In this document: one piece after another, positions 27,699 to 36,569 of the stretch
Layout: each line of letters begins with the position of its first letter
How positions within the stretch are numbered: the stretch's first letter is position 1
Notes under the pieces: model-generated
What the model was told of the DNA's origin: nothing
The model's input: the letters and a program-made list of their open reading frames with translations, nothing else
Database searches by the model: none
Origin: Companilactobacillus suantsaicola
GTDB taxonomy: Bacteria; Bacillota; Bacilli; Lactobacillales; Lactobacillaceae
Direction: 5' to 3'
Length of the DNA stretch: 64,000 nucleotides
Assembly: GCF_004745525.1 (NCBI RefSeq)
Contig: NZ_RKLY01000004.1
Span: 47,349 to 111,348 of the forward strand
Program-made: the position numbers and the translations under genes

Positions 27699-28949
27699 AT
27701 GTTTTCTAAAACTAAGAAAGTAGCAATACTACTAGCCGCAAGTGCGCTTCTAGCCACTAGTTTTGGGGGGAATGTCGTTTACGCTGACGAAGCTAATGCG
27801 ACTGATTCAACCAATACAACTGATGTTAAAAACGACACGACTGTTTCTACTGCTACAAATACTAATAGTGATACAAACAACCAAGTTGTTAAGCCATCAT
27901 CAAGTTCAAGCAATAATTCTGACAGCCATGTAAGCGAATCTACTAATTCAGCAACTGCTAAAACGCAAGCTGCTTACAGCAATATCGATATTATGGCTGT
28001 TAAGACTGCCATGCTAAATGAATTAAATCGTCTTCGTGCTCAAAATGGCTTAAACGCCTTGAGTTCAGTCACAGAATTGAACAACTATGCTCAATCAAGA
28101 ACTGACAGCTTCACCAAAACTGGTGTTGATAACCATGCTGGTTGGAATTCAGCCAACATGTATCCATATTATCTAGATGCTGAAGAAAATATCGCTCAAA
28201 TGCCATATTCAATGATCGGTACTACAGATCCAACTATCATTGCGGAAAAGATCACTCATGAATTTTACAGTGAGACATACGATCCAGAACCTAATTATGG
28301 TCACCGTAAGAACATGTTGAATCCGTACATCGAATACGTTGGAATTGGTGTTTCTGTTGGATCCGACGGCATGATTTATTTCTCACAAGAAATGGGTAAT
28401 AATCAAGAATCACACAGCAAATACAATGCCAGCGATATTTATGCTTACTACTTAACTAATGAAAATGATTATGCTAATGTATCTAAATATGATTTAGCCG
28501 ATGGTAATCGTAAAAATGCTGACTATGTAGCTCGCGATAATTATCAAGTTGCTGACGTTCGTGGTGGTGTTACAACTAAAGATCAAAAGACTGTTATTTA
28601 TGACCGCAATGGTAACAAGCGTGTTGACCTTGCACTAGCTCCAAATACTTCATGGGCTTCTGATATCATTGCCATTATTGATGGTAACTTCTACTATCAT
28701 GTATGTACTAACGGATTCGTTTCAGCCAAAGATGCTTTGCCATGGGCTAGCTTTTTATCAGGTACAACCGTAACAGCAACAACAAATGCAAAAGTTTATG
28801 ATGATAATGGTTATTATACAGGTAAGACAGTTCCAGCTAAATCAGCTTGGATCGTTGATCGACGTGCGGTAAATCCATCTACTAAGATTAAGATGTATCG
28901 TATCGGTACTAATGCCTGGATTCAACAAAATCAATTAGTTAGAAATTAA
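27699..28949 (+). CDS. Secreted CAP-domain protein with C-terminal SLAP-like wall-binding repeats
   Basis: An exported 416-residue protein. Residues 1-30 form a signal peptide (KK-rich start, hydrophobic core, cut probably after VVYA). A Ser/Thr/Asn-rich linker covers about 30-95. The CAP (SCP/PR-1) domain starts near VKTAMLNELNRLRAQNGLN and contains EENIAQ and GHRKNMLNP, with its His and Glu residues in place. Two SLAP-like repeats follow from about 300, each with a NGN/YDDNG turn and a final IGTNAWIQQNQLVR. The function of CAP proteins in lactobacilli is not settled; surface or wall-associated action is expected. Confidence 0.88.
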   Translation: MFSKTKKVAILLAASALLATSFGGNVVYADEANATDSTNTTDVKNDTTVSTATNTNSDTNNQVVKPSSSSSNNSDSHVSESTNSATAKTQAAYSNIDIMAVKTAMLNELNRLRAQNGLNALSSVTELNNYAQSRTDSFTKTGVDNHAGWNSANMYPYYLDAEENIAQMPYSMIGTTDPTIIAEKITHEFYSETYDPEPNYGHRKNMLNPYIEYVGIGVSVGSDGMIYFSQEMGNNQESHSKYNASDIYAYYLTNENDYANVSKYDLADGNRKNADYVARDNYQVADVRGGVTTKDQKTVIYDRNGNKRVDLALAPNTSWASDIIAIIDGNFYYHVCTNGFVSAKDALPWASFLSGTTVTATTNAKVYDDNGYYTGKTVPAKSAWIVDRRAVNPSTKIKMYRIGTNAWIQQNQLVRN

Positions 28950-28955
28950 TATATA

Positions 28956-28990
28956 AAAACTAGAGAATTTTTTAATGATTCTCTAGTTTT
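28956..28990. terminator. Bidirectional terminator between the CAP and merR-type genes
   Basis: A 13-bp perfect stem (28956-28968 with 28978-28990) with T-runs on both strands. Confidence 0.85.
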
Positions 28991-29006
28991 TTTTTACTTA
29001 ATTTTT

Positions 29007-29807
29007 TTAATTACGAATGCCATATTCAAGCCAACCATATTTGGAAGCGCCAGTTTCAACAAATTCATTGTTGGTATTGATTTGCCATAGATTGTCATCA
29101 ACCTTTAAGTCGTTACTGAAGCAGAATTTTTTCAAAGAGGTTAATCCAAAATTGATACCTTCTTGGTTATTTCTAACTAAGATACAAGCATAGTATCCAG
29201 CCGGCTTAGTGATGATTGGTAAATTAACTTGCTGTTTGCCCGTGACTTCCTTAATGACTTGAAAAGAAGCATTTGGATATTCATTAGGATTATCTACAGT
29301 TAAGTCAGTAAGGAATCCAGATTGACTATTTTCCATAATTGCTAAATTATCTAATTGTTTATAAAAATCAGAAAATAATTGGGCAACCTCATCGGCAGTG
29401 CAACCGACAGATTTAATTGAATTCCAAAAGCTGTGCTTTGACAATTTTTTTATGGCCGGTTCATAAAGATGTTGTTCGTCAATAAAATCATGTTTTTTCA
29501 CCTTTTGATTAAGGACTTTTTGAATCCTTAATAATTCAGAGATTTTCTTATTGATTTTTTCCTGTGTATTAGCCAATAAAGTCTCCGAAGTAGTGGCTGA
29601 ATTTTGAATTTTCTTTATGTCATTCAAGGGAACGTCTAAATTTCGCAATCCCAAAATGAATAATAAGTCATAAAGTTGGTCGTAATCATAGTAACGATAA
29701 CCGTTGTCACTGCGATGATTGGGTGTAAAAATGCCTTGTTCATCGTAAAAAATCAATGTTCTTCTGGTCGTATTGGCTAAATTAGCCATTTCACTAATCT
29801 TTAACAT
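29007..29807 (-). CDS. MerR family regulator with effector-binding domain
   Basis: A 266-residue MerR protein. The winged helix is at residues 2-70 (ISEMANLANTTRRTLIFYDE and NGYRYYDYDQLYDLLFI). A coiled coil follows at about 75-110. The C-terminal half resembles a GyrI-like ligand pocket, so it may sense a toxic organic compound. The start has AAAGGAG at good spacing. It diverges from a UvrA-paralogue gene across a 129-bp gap that contains a promoter with the long 19-bp spacer typical of MerR-controlled genes, so it probably controls that gene. Confidence 0.9.
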   Translation of the reverse strand: MLKISEMANLANTTRRTLIFYDEQGIFTPNHRSDNGYRYYDYDQLYDLLFILGLRNLDVPLNDIKKIQNSATTSETLLANTQEKINKKISELLRIQKVLNQKVKKHDFIDEQHLYEPAIKKLSKHSFWNSIKSVGCTADEVAQLFSDFYKQLDNLAIMENSQSGFLTDLTVDNPNEYPNASFQVIKEVTGKQQVNLPIITKPAGYYACILVRNNQEGINFGLTSLKKFCFSNDLKVDDNLWQINTNNEFVETGASKYGWLEYGIRN

Positions 29808-29835
29808 CGAGATACTCCTTTTGACAAAAATCTAC

Positions 29836-29866
29836 TTGACTGTAACGCAACTGTATAGTTTACACT
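29836..29866 (+). promoter_or_regulatory. MerR-type promoter of the uvrA-like gene
   Basis: TTGACT (29836-29841) and TACACT (29861-29866) are separated by 19 bp, and the spacer is flanked by TGTAA and TTACA half-sites. Long spacers that need DNA distortion by MerR are characteristic of this family. The pair sits about 70 bp before the uvrA-like start. Confidence 0.65.
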
Positions 29867-29936
29867 AATTATACAATTAGGCAATTATCAAATACCAATG
29901 AAACAATTAAATTATCTTATAAATAAGAGGGATTAC

Positions 29937-32447
29937 ATGAATAATAAAATTGAGGTCCGTGGAGGTAAAGTCAACAATCTTAAAAATATCAATGTTGATA
30001 TACCTTTAAACAAATTTGTTGCGATTTCTGGTCCATCAGGATCTGGGAAGAGTTCACTAGCGATGGGAATTTTGTACGCTGAGGGATCCCGTCGTTATCT
30101 GGAAGCTTTATCTACTTATACTAGAAGACGTATCAGTCAAAGCAAGCGTTCAGATGTTCAAGAAGTCAGACACATCCCTTCAGCAATAGCTTTACGCCAA
30201 CGTCCGGGAATTCCTTCAGAAAGATCGACAGTTGGTTCAATGAGTGAAATCTTTAATGTCGTTAGATTGATTTTCTCACGTTTAGGATCAACTGTTTGTC
30301 CAAATGGCCATCGAATTGAGCCTAGCTTGAAGATTGCTCAAGCAATGGATTTACCTGGAGAACGAATGGGTGTGATCACCTGTCCAGTCTGTGGAGTTCA
30401 ATTTATGGCAAAAGCCGCTGAAGATTTTGCCTTTAATTCTGGTGGAGCCTGTGTTCAATGTCATGGTACCGGTAAAATCCGCAGTTTAGATGAAAGTAAA
30501 TTAATCGGGGATGAATCGTTGACTCTCGACGAAGGTGCGGTTGCTTCTTGGCATTTACCAGGTAGAAATTTTATGCCCACTGTGGCAGCCACTTTAGGCG
30601 TCCGGACTGATGTTCCATATAAAGATTTAACTGATAAAGAAAAAGATATCGTCTTACATGGTGAGAAAAAGCAGTATTCAGTTGATTTTCGAACTTCAAC
30701 GGGACGCGTTTTCCATACTGATAAAACTCTTTATGAGAATGCTTATGAAGCTGTTTATGAGTCACTGAAGACTGTGAAGAGTGAACGTTCAATCAAAAAG
30801 ATCAATGAATTTTTCCATTTCTCAGTTTGTCCAACTTGTCATGGAACTCGCTTGAATCCTGAATTGTTAACGCAAATTGTTGGTCAAAAAAATATCGCTG
30901 AAGTTTCTGATTTAACATTAGGTAAATTGGAAGGTTGGGAAAAGCAGACTAAAGCAGAGCTTCCTGATGAAATGCAGGCTATGGCCCGAGTTTTATTTAA
31001 AAATCTTCGAGAAACTTTGCAGCCGCTATTAGATTTAGGCTTAGATTATTTAACTTTGTCCAGAAATGGAAACACTTTGTCGACTGGTGAATTGCAACGA
31101 ATCCAGTTAGCCAAGACACTTCGAACAGAGACAACTGGAGTACTCTATGTTTTAGACGAACCATCAATTGGATTACATCCCGATAATGTTAAAGGATTAA
31201 TCAATATTTTTCGAAAATTAATTGCTCAAGGAAATTCACTGGTCGTAGTTGACCACGAAGTCGATATTATCAGTGCCGCCGATTGGGTAATTGAAATTGG
31301 TCCAGGTTCTGGTGATGCTGGAGGAAATATTATTGCCCAAGGAACACCCGAAGAACTAACCCATGACAAAAATTCGTTGATTGGACCTTTCATTTCCGGT
31401 CAAACTAATATCATGCATGAAAAAGTTTCTTCAATTAAAAATTCCGAAAAACTAACGACAAACTTTGAAGTTGATGATTACTTTAATCTACACAATATTT
31501 CTGCTTCGATACCAGGCAACAAGATTACTGCAGTAACTGGCTTTTCTGGTGCTGGGAAAACTAGTTTGATTTTAGACAGTTTAGTTCCAGCTATTGAGGC
31601 TAAAGAAAAGAAACAACATTTGCCAAAACAAATAAAGCAATTAGATACCAAATTGAGCCACGTCGTCAGCATCGATGCTAAACCAGTTGGGAAGAATACC
31701 CGCTCAAGTTTAGCAACTTATACGACGATTATGGATAATCTAAGAAGGATGTTTGCTGATTTACCGGAATCAAAAGCTAAGAAATATACGATTTCTTATT
31801 TCTCATACAACAGTAAACAGGGAGCTTGTGAGCACTGTGGTGGAATTGGAAAAATTTCTTTAGACATTCAATATTTGCCCGATATGGTTGAAGTTTGCCC
31901 ATACTGTCACGGCAATCGTTTTAAAGACGAGATTCAACAGATTCGTTGGCACGGGTATTCAATCGTAGACTTATTGAATTTGTCAGTGAAGGATGCCTTG
32001 AAAGTCTTCGAATCAGTTCCGAAAATTGAAAAGCAATTAAAATTGTTGGATGAAATTGGTCTTAACTATTTGCATTTAGGAGAAAGCACTCCGGAATTAT
32101 CTGGTGGGGAAGCTCAACGTTTAAAGTTAGTCAATCACTTGACCGGAAAGCAAAACAAGACCATGTTTGTCTTTGATGAACCATCGGTTGGACTGCACCC
32201 AATTGACGTTCAAACATTGCTCGGGGTCATGAACAAATTGAAGTCTCAAGGAGCAACAATTATCATCATTACGCACGATCTTGATTTAATGACCAACGCT
32301 GACTATCTGATTGACCTCGGTCCAAAAGGCGGAGCTAATGGTGGTAAATTAATGGCGGCCGGCGAACCAATGGAACTTGTCAAAAATTCAAATAGTTTAA
32401 CCCTCGATTACTTGAAGGAACATTTCCAAAAGTTTGATTTGATTTAA
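29937..32447 (+). CDS. UvrA-like excinuclease ABC subunit A paralogue (UvrA2/DrrC type)
   Basis: A 836-residue twin ABC ATPase of the UvrA family. The ATG at 29937 follows AAGAGGG. Walker A motifs are SGPSGSGKSS (about 31-40) and GFSGAGKTS. Both ABC signatures are present (LSTGELQRIQLAKTL and LSGGEAQRLKLVNHL), as are two DEPSIGLHP/DEPSVGLHP Walker B regions. Zinc-finger CxxC pairs are visible (CPVC, CVQC, CEHC, CPYC). It is about 100 residues shorter than repair UvrA, as in the UvrA2 group linked to drug self-protection. Divergence from a MerR regulator suggests inducible resistance or damage response; this is inference. Confidence 0.9.
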   Translation: MNNKIEVRGGKVNNLKNINVDIPLNKFVAISGPSGSGKSSLAMGILYAEGSRRYLEALSTYTRRRISQSKRSDVQEVRHIPSAIALRQRPGIPSERSTVGSMSEIFNVVRLIFSRLGSTVCPNGHRIEPSLKIAQAMDLPGERMGVITCPVCGVQFMAKAAEDFAFNSGGACVQCHGTGKIRSLDESKLIGDESLTLDEGAVASWHLPGRNFMPTVAATLGVRTDVPYKDLTDKEKDIVLHGEKKQYSVDFRTSTGRVFHTDKTLYENAYEAVYESLKTVKSERSIKKINEFFHFSVCPTCHGTRLNPELLTQIVGQKNIAEVSDLTLGKLEGWEKQTKAELPDEMQAMARVLFKNLRETLQPLLDLGLDYLTLSRNGNTLSTGELQRIQLAKTLRTETTGVLYVLDEPSIGLHPDNVKGLINIFRKLIAQGNSLVVVDHEVDIISAADWVIEIGPGSGDAGGNIIAQGTPEELTHDKNSLIGPFISGQTNIMHEKVSSIKNSEKLTTNFEVDDYFNLHNISASIPGNKITAVTGFSGAGKTSLILDSLVPAIEAKEKKQHLPKQIKQLDTKLSHVVSIDAKPVGKNTRSSLATYTTIMDNLRRMFADLPESKAKKYTISYFSYNSKQGACEHCGGIGKISLDIQYLPDMVEVCPYCHGNRFKDEIQQIRWHGYSIVDLLNLSVKDALKVFESVPKIEKQLKLLDEIGLNYLHLGESTPELSGGEAQRLKLVNHLTGKQNKTMFVFDEPSVGLHPIDVQTLLGVMNKLKSQGATIIIITHDLDLMTNADYLIDLGPKGGANGGKLMAAGEPMELVKNSNSLTLDYLKEHFQKFDLI

Positions 32448-32641
32448 CAAATAAGGTTTTAAAATAAAGGAATATATTCGTAAATCCTAAAACAATAGCA
32501 AAAATCATAATTTAATTGCTGATTGGAAATTTAAATTTGAAGCAACTTGTTTTAATTTATGTTATGTAACCTTGATAAATGCAAACTTATTAATTGTGTA
32601 AAACAGGATTCAGCATTAGAAAATCTAATTAATAAAATTAA

Positions 32642-32681
32642 AAAAAGCAAACCAAAGAAGAAATATTTTGGTTTGCTTTTT
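32642..32681. terminator. Terminator after the tyrosine recombinase gene
   Basis: A 15-bp perfect stem (32642-32656 with 32667-32681), A-run and T-run on either side. It lies downstream of the minus-strand recombinase. The rest of the gap 32448-32704 shows no convincing gene. Confidence 0.85.
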
Positions 32682-32704
32682 GATTTGGTTAAAAATTAAA
32701 AATA

Positions 32705-33292
32705 CTAGCCGAAATCTATTTGATCTAATATCGCTTCACGTGATTCTTGATCCAAACCCAAATAGGCTAGTGTCATTTGTTGACTGCTATGATTCAATAA
32801 ACGCATCACTAAACCAATATTGTAGTTTGATTGAACATAAACACGATAAGCCCCAGTTTTTCTCATCGTATGTGTTCCCAGATAATTAATATTCAACAAA
32901 TCACCAGTCTTAGCCATCACTTTATAAAACTGCTTTTCTGTTATGTGTCGCTCTGGTCGTTGCATTGATGGGAATAACCACTCAGAATTCACTTTATTCT
33001 CTAATAGCCATTTTTGATAAATCAATAAATCACGAGTGATCGGTTTCAAGTATAAAGTATTGGGCTTTCCGGTTTTTTTATCATGAATAAAAGCCGTTTT
33101 CTTTAATTCGTCATAGTCATCAAAAACATCGTCATATTTCAAAGCTAAAACATCAGAGACCCGAAGTAGGGTAGCTTTGCCGGTTTGAAAGATTGTATAA
33201 TTTCTGCGACCATATTTAAAATTTCGTAACAACGTATCTTGAACTTCACTTAAAATGTTACTGTCTTTAATTGGTAAAACTAGTTGTTTCAT
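32705..33292 (-). CDS. Small tyrosine recombinase (catalytic domain only)
   Basis: A 195-residue tyrosine recombinase that lacks the N-terminal core-binding domain of full-length integrases, resembling FimB-type inverting recombinases in size. All catalytic residues are visible: Arg44 (LLRVSD), Lys73 (DKKTGK), His141 and Arg144 (HTMRK), His168 (LNHSS) and Tyr177 (LAYLGLD). It should be active. No integrase partner, phage gene or clear attachment-site pair flanks it. It could act on an invertible switch, but I found no inverted repeat pair bounding an obvious promoter near it. Confidence 0.9.
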   Translation of the reverse strand: MKQLVLPIKDSNILSEVQDTLLRNFKYGRRNYTIFQTGKATLLRVSDVLALKYDDVFDDYDELKKTAFIHDKKTGKPNTLYLKPITRDLLIYQKWLLENKVNSEWLFPSMQRPERHITEKQFYKVMAKTGDLLNINYLGTHTMRKTGAYRVYVQSNYNIGLVMRLLNHSSQQMTLAYLGLDQESREAILDQIDFG

Positions 33293-33962
33293 TTTTTCTC
33301 CATTCAGAACAATTAATGATGATTTTAGAGGTTAATTACTTAAAATAGCGGTTTAATAGGCTTCTTTAATGTGGGGGTTATTATTTAGAATACTAGATAA
33401 ATAGACCTTTGTTATTAATTGTAATTTTTTTGGCTTGCTACGTCAATGTTTTATAGGGGCTATTTATTACAAATAACCCCTGTTTCGGCAATAAAAAGGT
33501 CATTTTCCCAAATGTTAATTCTACGGTCGAGTTCATTTTCTAAACCACCAACTATACACAAGTGATTCATAGAATGCGTCTCTCAGATATATGCGGAATT
33601 GAGACAGTTTAAACCATAATATAGCTAACTATTCAATCAAATCATCATTAGACAGTTGTCGTTTTCTCTAAATCGATAAATCACTTCTGATTTGTGCTTA
33701 CAAGACGAAGAAGAGAGTATTGCCTTAAGATAATCAGATGATACGGCAATTTTTTGAAGAAAAGATTGATACAAATGATCAAAAAAAATTCCATATTGTG
33801 AAACAATTAATTTGCAAGAAACAAAAAATATTTTTTGTCTCAATCAATACCAATCATTTACAATCATGAGCAATCAGCTAAATATAAGGATTGCAGTATA
33901 ATTAGACCAATTCAAACAGTCAAAAATAATCATAAAAAAATATAAGAAAAACAGAAAATGGG

Positions 33963-33977
33963 GTAACATTTTGTTAC
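33963..33977. promoter_or_regulatory. Inverted repeat GTAACA-TTT-TGTTAC before ppsA
   Basis: A perfect 6-bp inverted repeat with a 3-bp spacer ends 9 bp before the TATAAT -10 element at 33987-33992, in the -35 area. Its position fits an operator for a dimeric regulator; the regulator is unknown. Confidence 0.5.
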
Positions 33978-34004
33978 AAAGTGAACTATAATAAAATTGT
34001 AATT

Positions 34005-34018
34005 TGAAAACGGTTACA
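34005..34018 (+). promoter_or_regulatory. Perfect cre site downstream of the ppsA promoter
   Basis: TGAAAACGGTTACA matches all 14 positions of the CcpA consensus TGWAANCGNTNWCA. It begins about 13 bp after the -10 element (33987-33992), so it covers roughly +6 to +20, a position at which CcpA represses. Confidence 0.85.
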
Positions 34019-34067
34019 TCATAGTTTTGAAGAGATTCAAGGCAAAATTTAAAGGGAGGTAATATTT

Positions 34068-36461
34068 ATGAGTAGTCGTGATACTGCTAATGTTCTATGG
34101 TTTGATGAATTACACCGCAAGGATGTCAATCTAGTAGGAGGTAAATCTTCATCACTTGGTGAAATGACATCTTCGATGAATGTACCGGTGCCTTATGGCT
34201 TTGCAACAACCGCACGTGCATATCAGTACTTTATGGACCAGACAGGATTGAACGACAAGGTTAATGCATTGCTTGAGGGTATCAAAGACTACGAAAACTC
34301 AGATGAATTACATGCAACTTGCGAAAAGATTAGAAATTTGATTGTTGGAGCAAAGATGCCAGATGATTTGGCACAGGACATTGAAAAAGGCTATGCTGAC
34401 TTAGCAGAAAAGATGGGTCAAAAAGATCCATTCGTTGCTATCAGATCATCAGCTACGGCTGAAGATTTGCCAAATGCATCATTTGCTGGACAACAAGAAT
34501 CATATCTAAACATCAGTGGGGCTGCAGATGTTGTTAACCGTGTACAACAATGTTATTCTTCACTATTTACTGATAGAGCTACTTACTACAGACACAAGCA
34601 ACACTTCCCACATGAAAAAGTTGCTCTATCAGCCGCAGTTCAAATGATGGTATTCTCCAAAGCTTCAGGTATTATGTTCTCTGTTAACGTTGCTAACGGA
34701 GACCCTTCAAAGATTGTGATCGACTCAATTTATGGTTTAGGTGAGTATATTGTTTTAGGTAAAGTTACACCTAACCACTTTGTAGTTGACAAACAATCAA
34801 TGAAGATTAACGACAAGACAATTGTTAAACAAACAATTCAATTGGAAAGAGTTGAAGATGGAGGAACTGTTGAAGAGGCTGTTCCTGAAGAATTACAAGA
34901 CAAACAAGTTATTACTGACGAACAAGTTATTGAATTAGCTGGCTATGCTAAGGAAATTGAACGTCACTATGGTTGCTATATGGATATGGAATTTGCCTTG
35001 GATAAGAACACTAATAAACTTTGGATCGTCCAAGCTCGTCCAGAAACCGTATGGTCACAAAAGAAGAACGAAAAGAAGAATGCAGGGGATGAGAATGTGG
35101 TAGCAGAAGCAGATGCAGAAGTTGCTGTTCGCGGATTACCAGCCAGCCCAGGTCTAACAAGTAGCGTTGTTCACGTTATTGATAGTCCTGATGACATCGA
35201 CCAATTCAAGACAGGTGAAGTTCTTGTAACATTAATGACTTCTCCAGATTGGGTTCCTGCTATGAAGAAAGCTGCTGCTATTGTTACTAACAATGGTGGT
35301 ATGACTTGCCACGCTGCTATCGTTTCTAGAGAAATGCAGATTCCATGTATTGTTGGTACTAAGAGTAGAGGTGCTGCTGCTACTGACGAATTGAAGACTG
35401 GTGATGTAGTTACTGTTGATGCTACAAATGGTACTGTATACAGAGGTAAAGTTGACAGTATTTTGAAGAAGAATGACGAAAAAGCTCAAGCAAACGTAGT
35501 AGCTGCTGAAACATTTGCTCCAACAGCAACACGTGTCATGATGAACTTGGGTGATCCTGATCTTGCTGACAAGTACTCAACCTTACCAGCTGATGGTATT
35601 GGACTAATGAGAGAAGAATTCCTATGGACAACCTTCATTCATGAACATCCACTATACTTGATCGAACAAGGCCATCCAGAAAAAGTTGTCAACATGTTGG
35701 CTGATGGTATTGCTAAAGTTGCTCGTGCAATGGCACCTAGACCAGTTGTTCTACGTCTCTCAGACTTCAAGTCAAGTGAATATCGTAACCTCAAAGGTGG
35801 AGAGAAGTATGAACCACATGAACCAGCTGACCTATTAGGTTGGCGTGGTGCATCACGTTACTACGATCCTAAATACATTGAAGCCTTCAAACTAGAATTA
35901 GGAGCTGTTAAGAAAGTTCGTAACGAGCTTGGACTCAAGAACTTGAACATCATGATTCCATTCGTTAGAACAGTTGATGAAGCTAAGAAAGTTACTGACA
36001 TCATTAGAGGAGAAGGCCTGGTTCGTGGAGCTGACTTCAAGATTTACATGATGGCAGAAATTCCAACAAATATCATCTTGGCTGATCAATTCAATCAATA
36101 CGTTGATGGTTACTCAATTGGATCAAACGACTTAGCTATGTTGATTCTTGGTTGTGATAGAAACAATGATACTGTTGCTCATCTATTCGACGAACGTAAC
36201 TTAGCTGTTAAACGTGCAATCAACCACTTGATCAAGACAGCTCACAAAGATGGCAAGACAGTTTCAATTTGTGGACAAGCTCCATCAGAATATCCAGACT
36301 TCACAGACTTCTTGATCCGTTGTGGTATTGACTATGTATCAGTTAACCCTGATATGGTCAAAGCTACAAAACGTAACGTTGCTCACTTCGAACAAAGAAT
36401 CATGCTCGACAAAGCAACTGGACGTGGACTAAATGACCCAACGAACTACGATTGGGAATAA
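34068..36461 (+). CDS. ppsA: Phosphoenolpyruvate synthase
   Basis: Makes PEP, AMP and phosphate from pyruvate and ATP, allowing gluconeogenesis. The ATG has AAAGGGAGG upstream. The 797-residue protein has the ATP-grasp domain at the N-terminus (GGKSSSLGEM near 24-33; RSSATAEDLPNASFAGQQES). The phosphohistidine domain follows, with NNGGMTCHAAIVSRE around 410-424 and its His intact. The C-terminal TIM barrel has IGSNDLAMLILGCDR. The TCH form of the His motif and the length favour PEP synthase over pyruvate phosphate dikinase. A promoter with a perfect cre site implies repression when good sugars are present. Confidence 0.93.
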   Translation: MSSRDTANVLWFDELHRKDVNLVGGKSSSLGEMTSSMNVPVPYGFATTARAYQYFMDQTGLNDKVNALLEGIKDYENSDELHATCEKIRNLIVGAKMPDDLAQDIEKGYADLAEKMGQKDPFVAIRSSATAEDLPNASFAGQQESYLNISGAADVVNRVQQCYSSLFTDRATYYRHKQHFPHEKVALSAAVQMMVFSKASGIMFSVNVANGDPSKIVIDSIYGLGEYIVLGKVTPNHFVVDKQSMKINDKTIVKQTIQLERVEDGGTVEEAVPEELQDKQVITDEQVIELAGYAKEIERHYGCYMDMEFALDKNTNKLWIVQARPETVWSQKKNEKKNAGDENVVAEADAEVAVRGLPASPGLTSSVVHVIDSPDDIDQFKTGEVLVTLMTSPDWVPAMKKAAAIVTNNGGMTCHAAIVSREMQIPCIVGTKSRGAAATDELKTGDVVTVDATNGTVYRGKVDSILKKNDEKAQANVVAAETFAPTATRVMMNLGDPDLADKYSTLPADGIGLMREEFLWTTFIHEHPLYLIEQGHPEKVVNMLADGIAKVARAMAPRPVVLRLSDFKSSEYRNLKGGEKYEPHEPADLLGWRGASRYYDPKYIEAFKLELGAVKKVRNELGLKNLNIMIPFVRTVDEAKKVTDIIRGEGLVRGADFKIYMMAEIPTNIILADQFNQYVDGYSIGSNDLAMLILGCDRNNDTVAHLFDERNLAVKRAINHLIKTAHKDGKTVSICGQAPSEYPDFTDFLIRCGIDYVSVNPDMVKATKRNVAHFEQRIMLDKATGRGLNDPTNYDWE

Positions 36462-36471
36462 GTAAATTAAG

Positions 36472-36508
36472 AAAAGACTCTTCATTAAATTGAAGGGCCT
36501 TTTTTTTG
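36472..36508 (+). terminator. Terminator of ppsA
   Basis: An imperfect stem AAAAGACTCTTCA / TGAAGGGCCTTTT with an 8-T run, starting 10 bp after the ppsA stop. Confidence 0.75.
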
Positions 36509-36569
36509 AGCAATTATTATCGTGAATCATCTGTGTCACGCAAAAAAATAGCTCATAGAATTTTGTGAA

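Larger units (their letters stand above)
33293..34067. other. Gap of 775 bp between the recombinase and ppsA
   Basis: The left two thirds hold no convincing gene. A 36-codon minus-strand frame (33460-33570) has protein-like composition but no good ribosome binding site or recognisable family. A 68-codon minus-strand frame at 33637-33843 starts with TTG and has biased composition. The right third carries the ppsA promoter, the inverted repeat at 33963-33977 and the cre site at 34005-34018. Confidence 0.6.

Noticed and set aside
32564..32704. 46-codon plus-strand frame beginning ATGTTATGTAAC
   Set aside because: It has no ribosome binding site and its second half is the terminator hairpin of the recombinase gene.
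33637..33843. 68-codon minus-strand frame
   Set aside because: TTG start without a ribosome binding site, Phe/Ile/Ser-rich composition and no recognisable domain.
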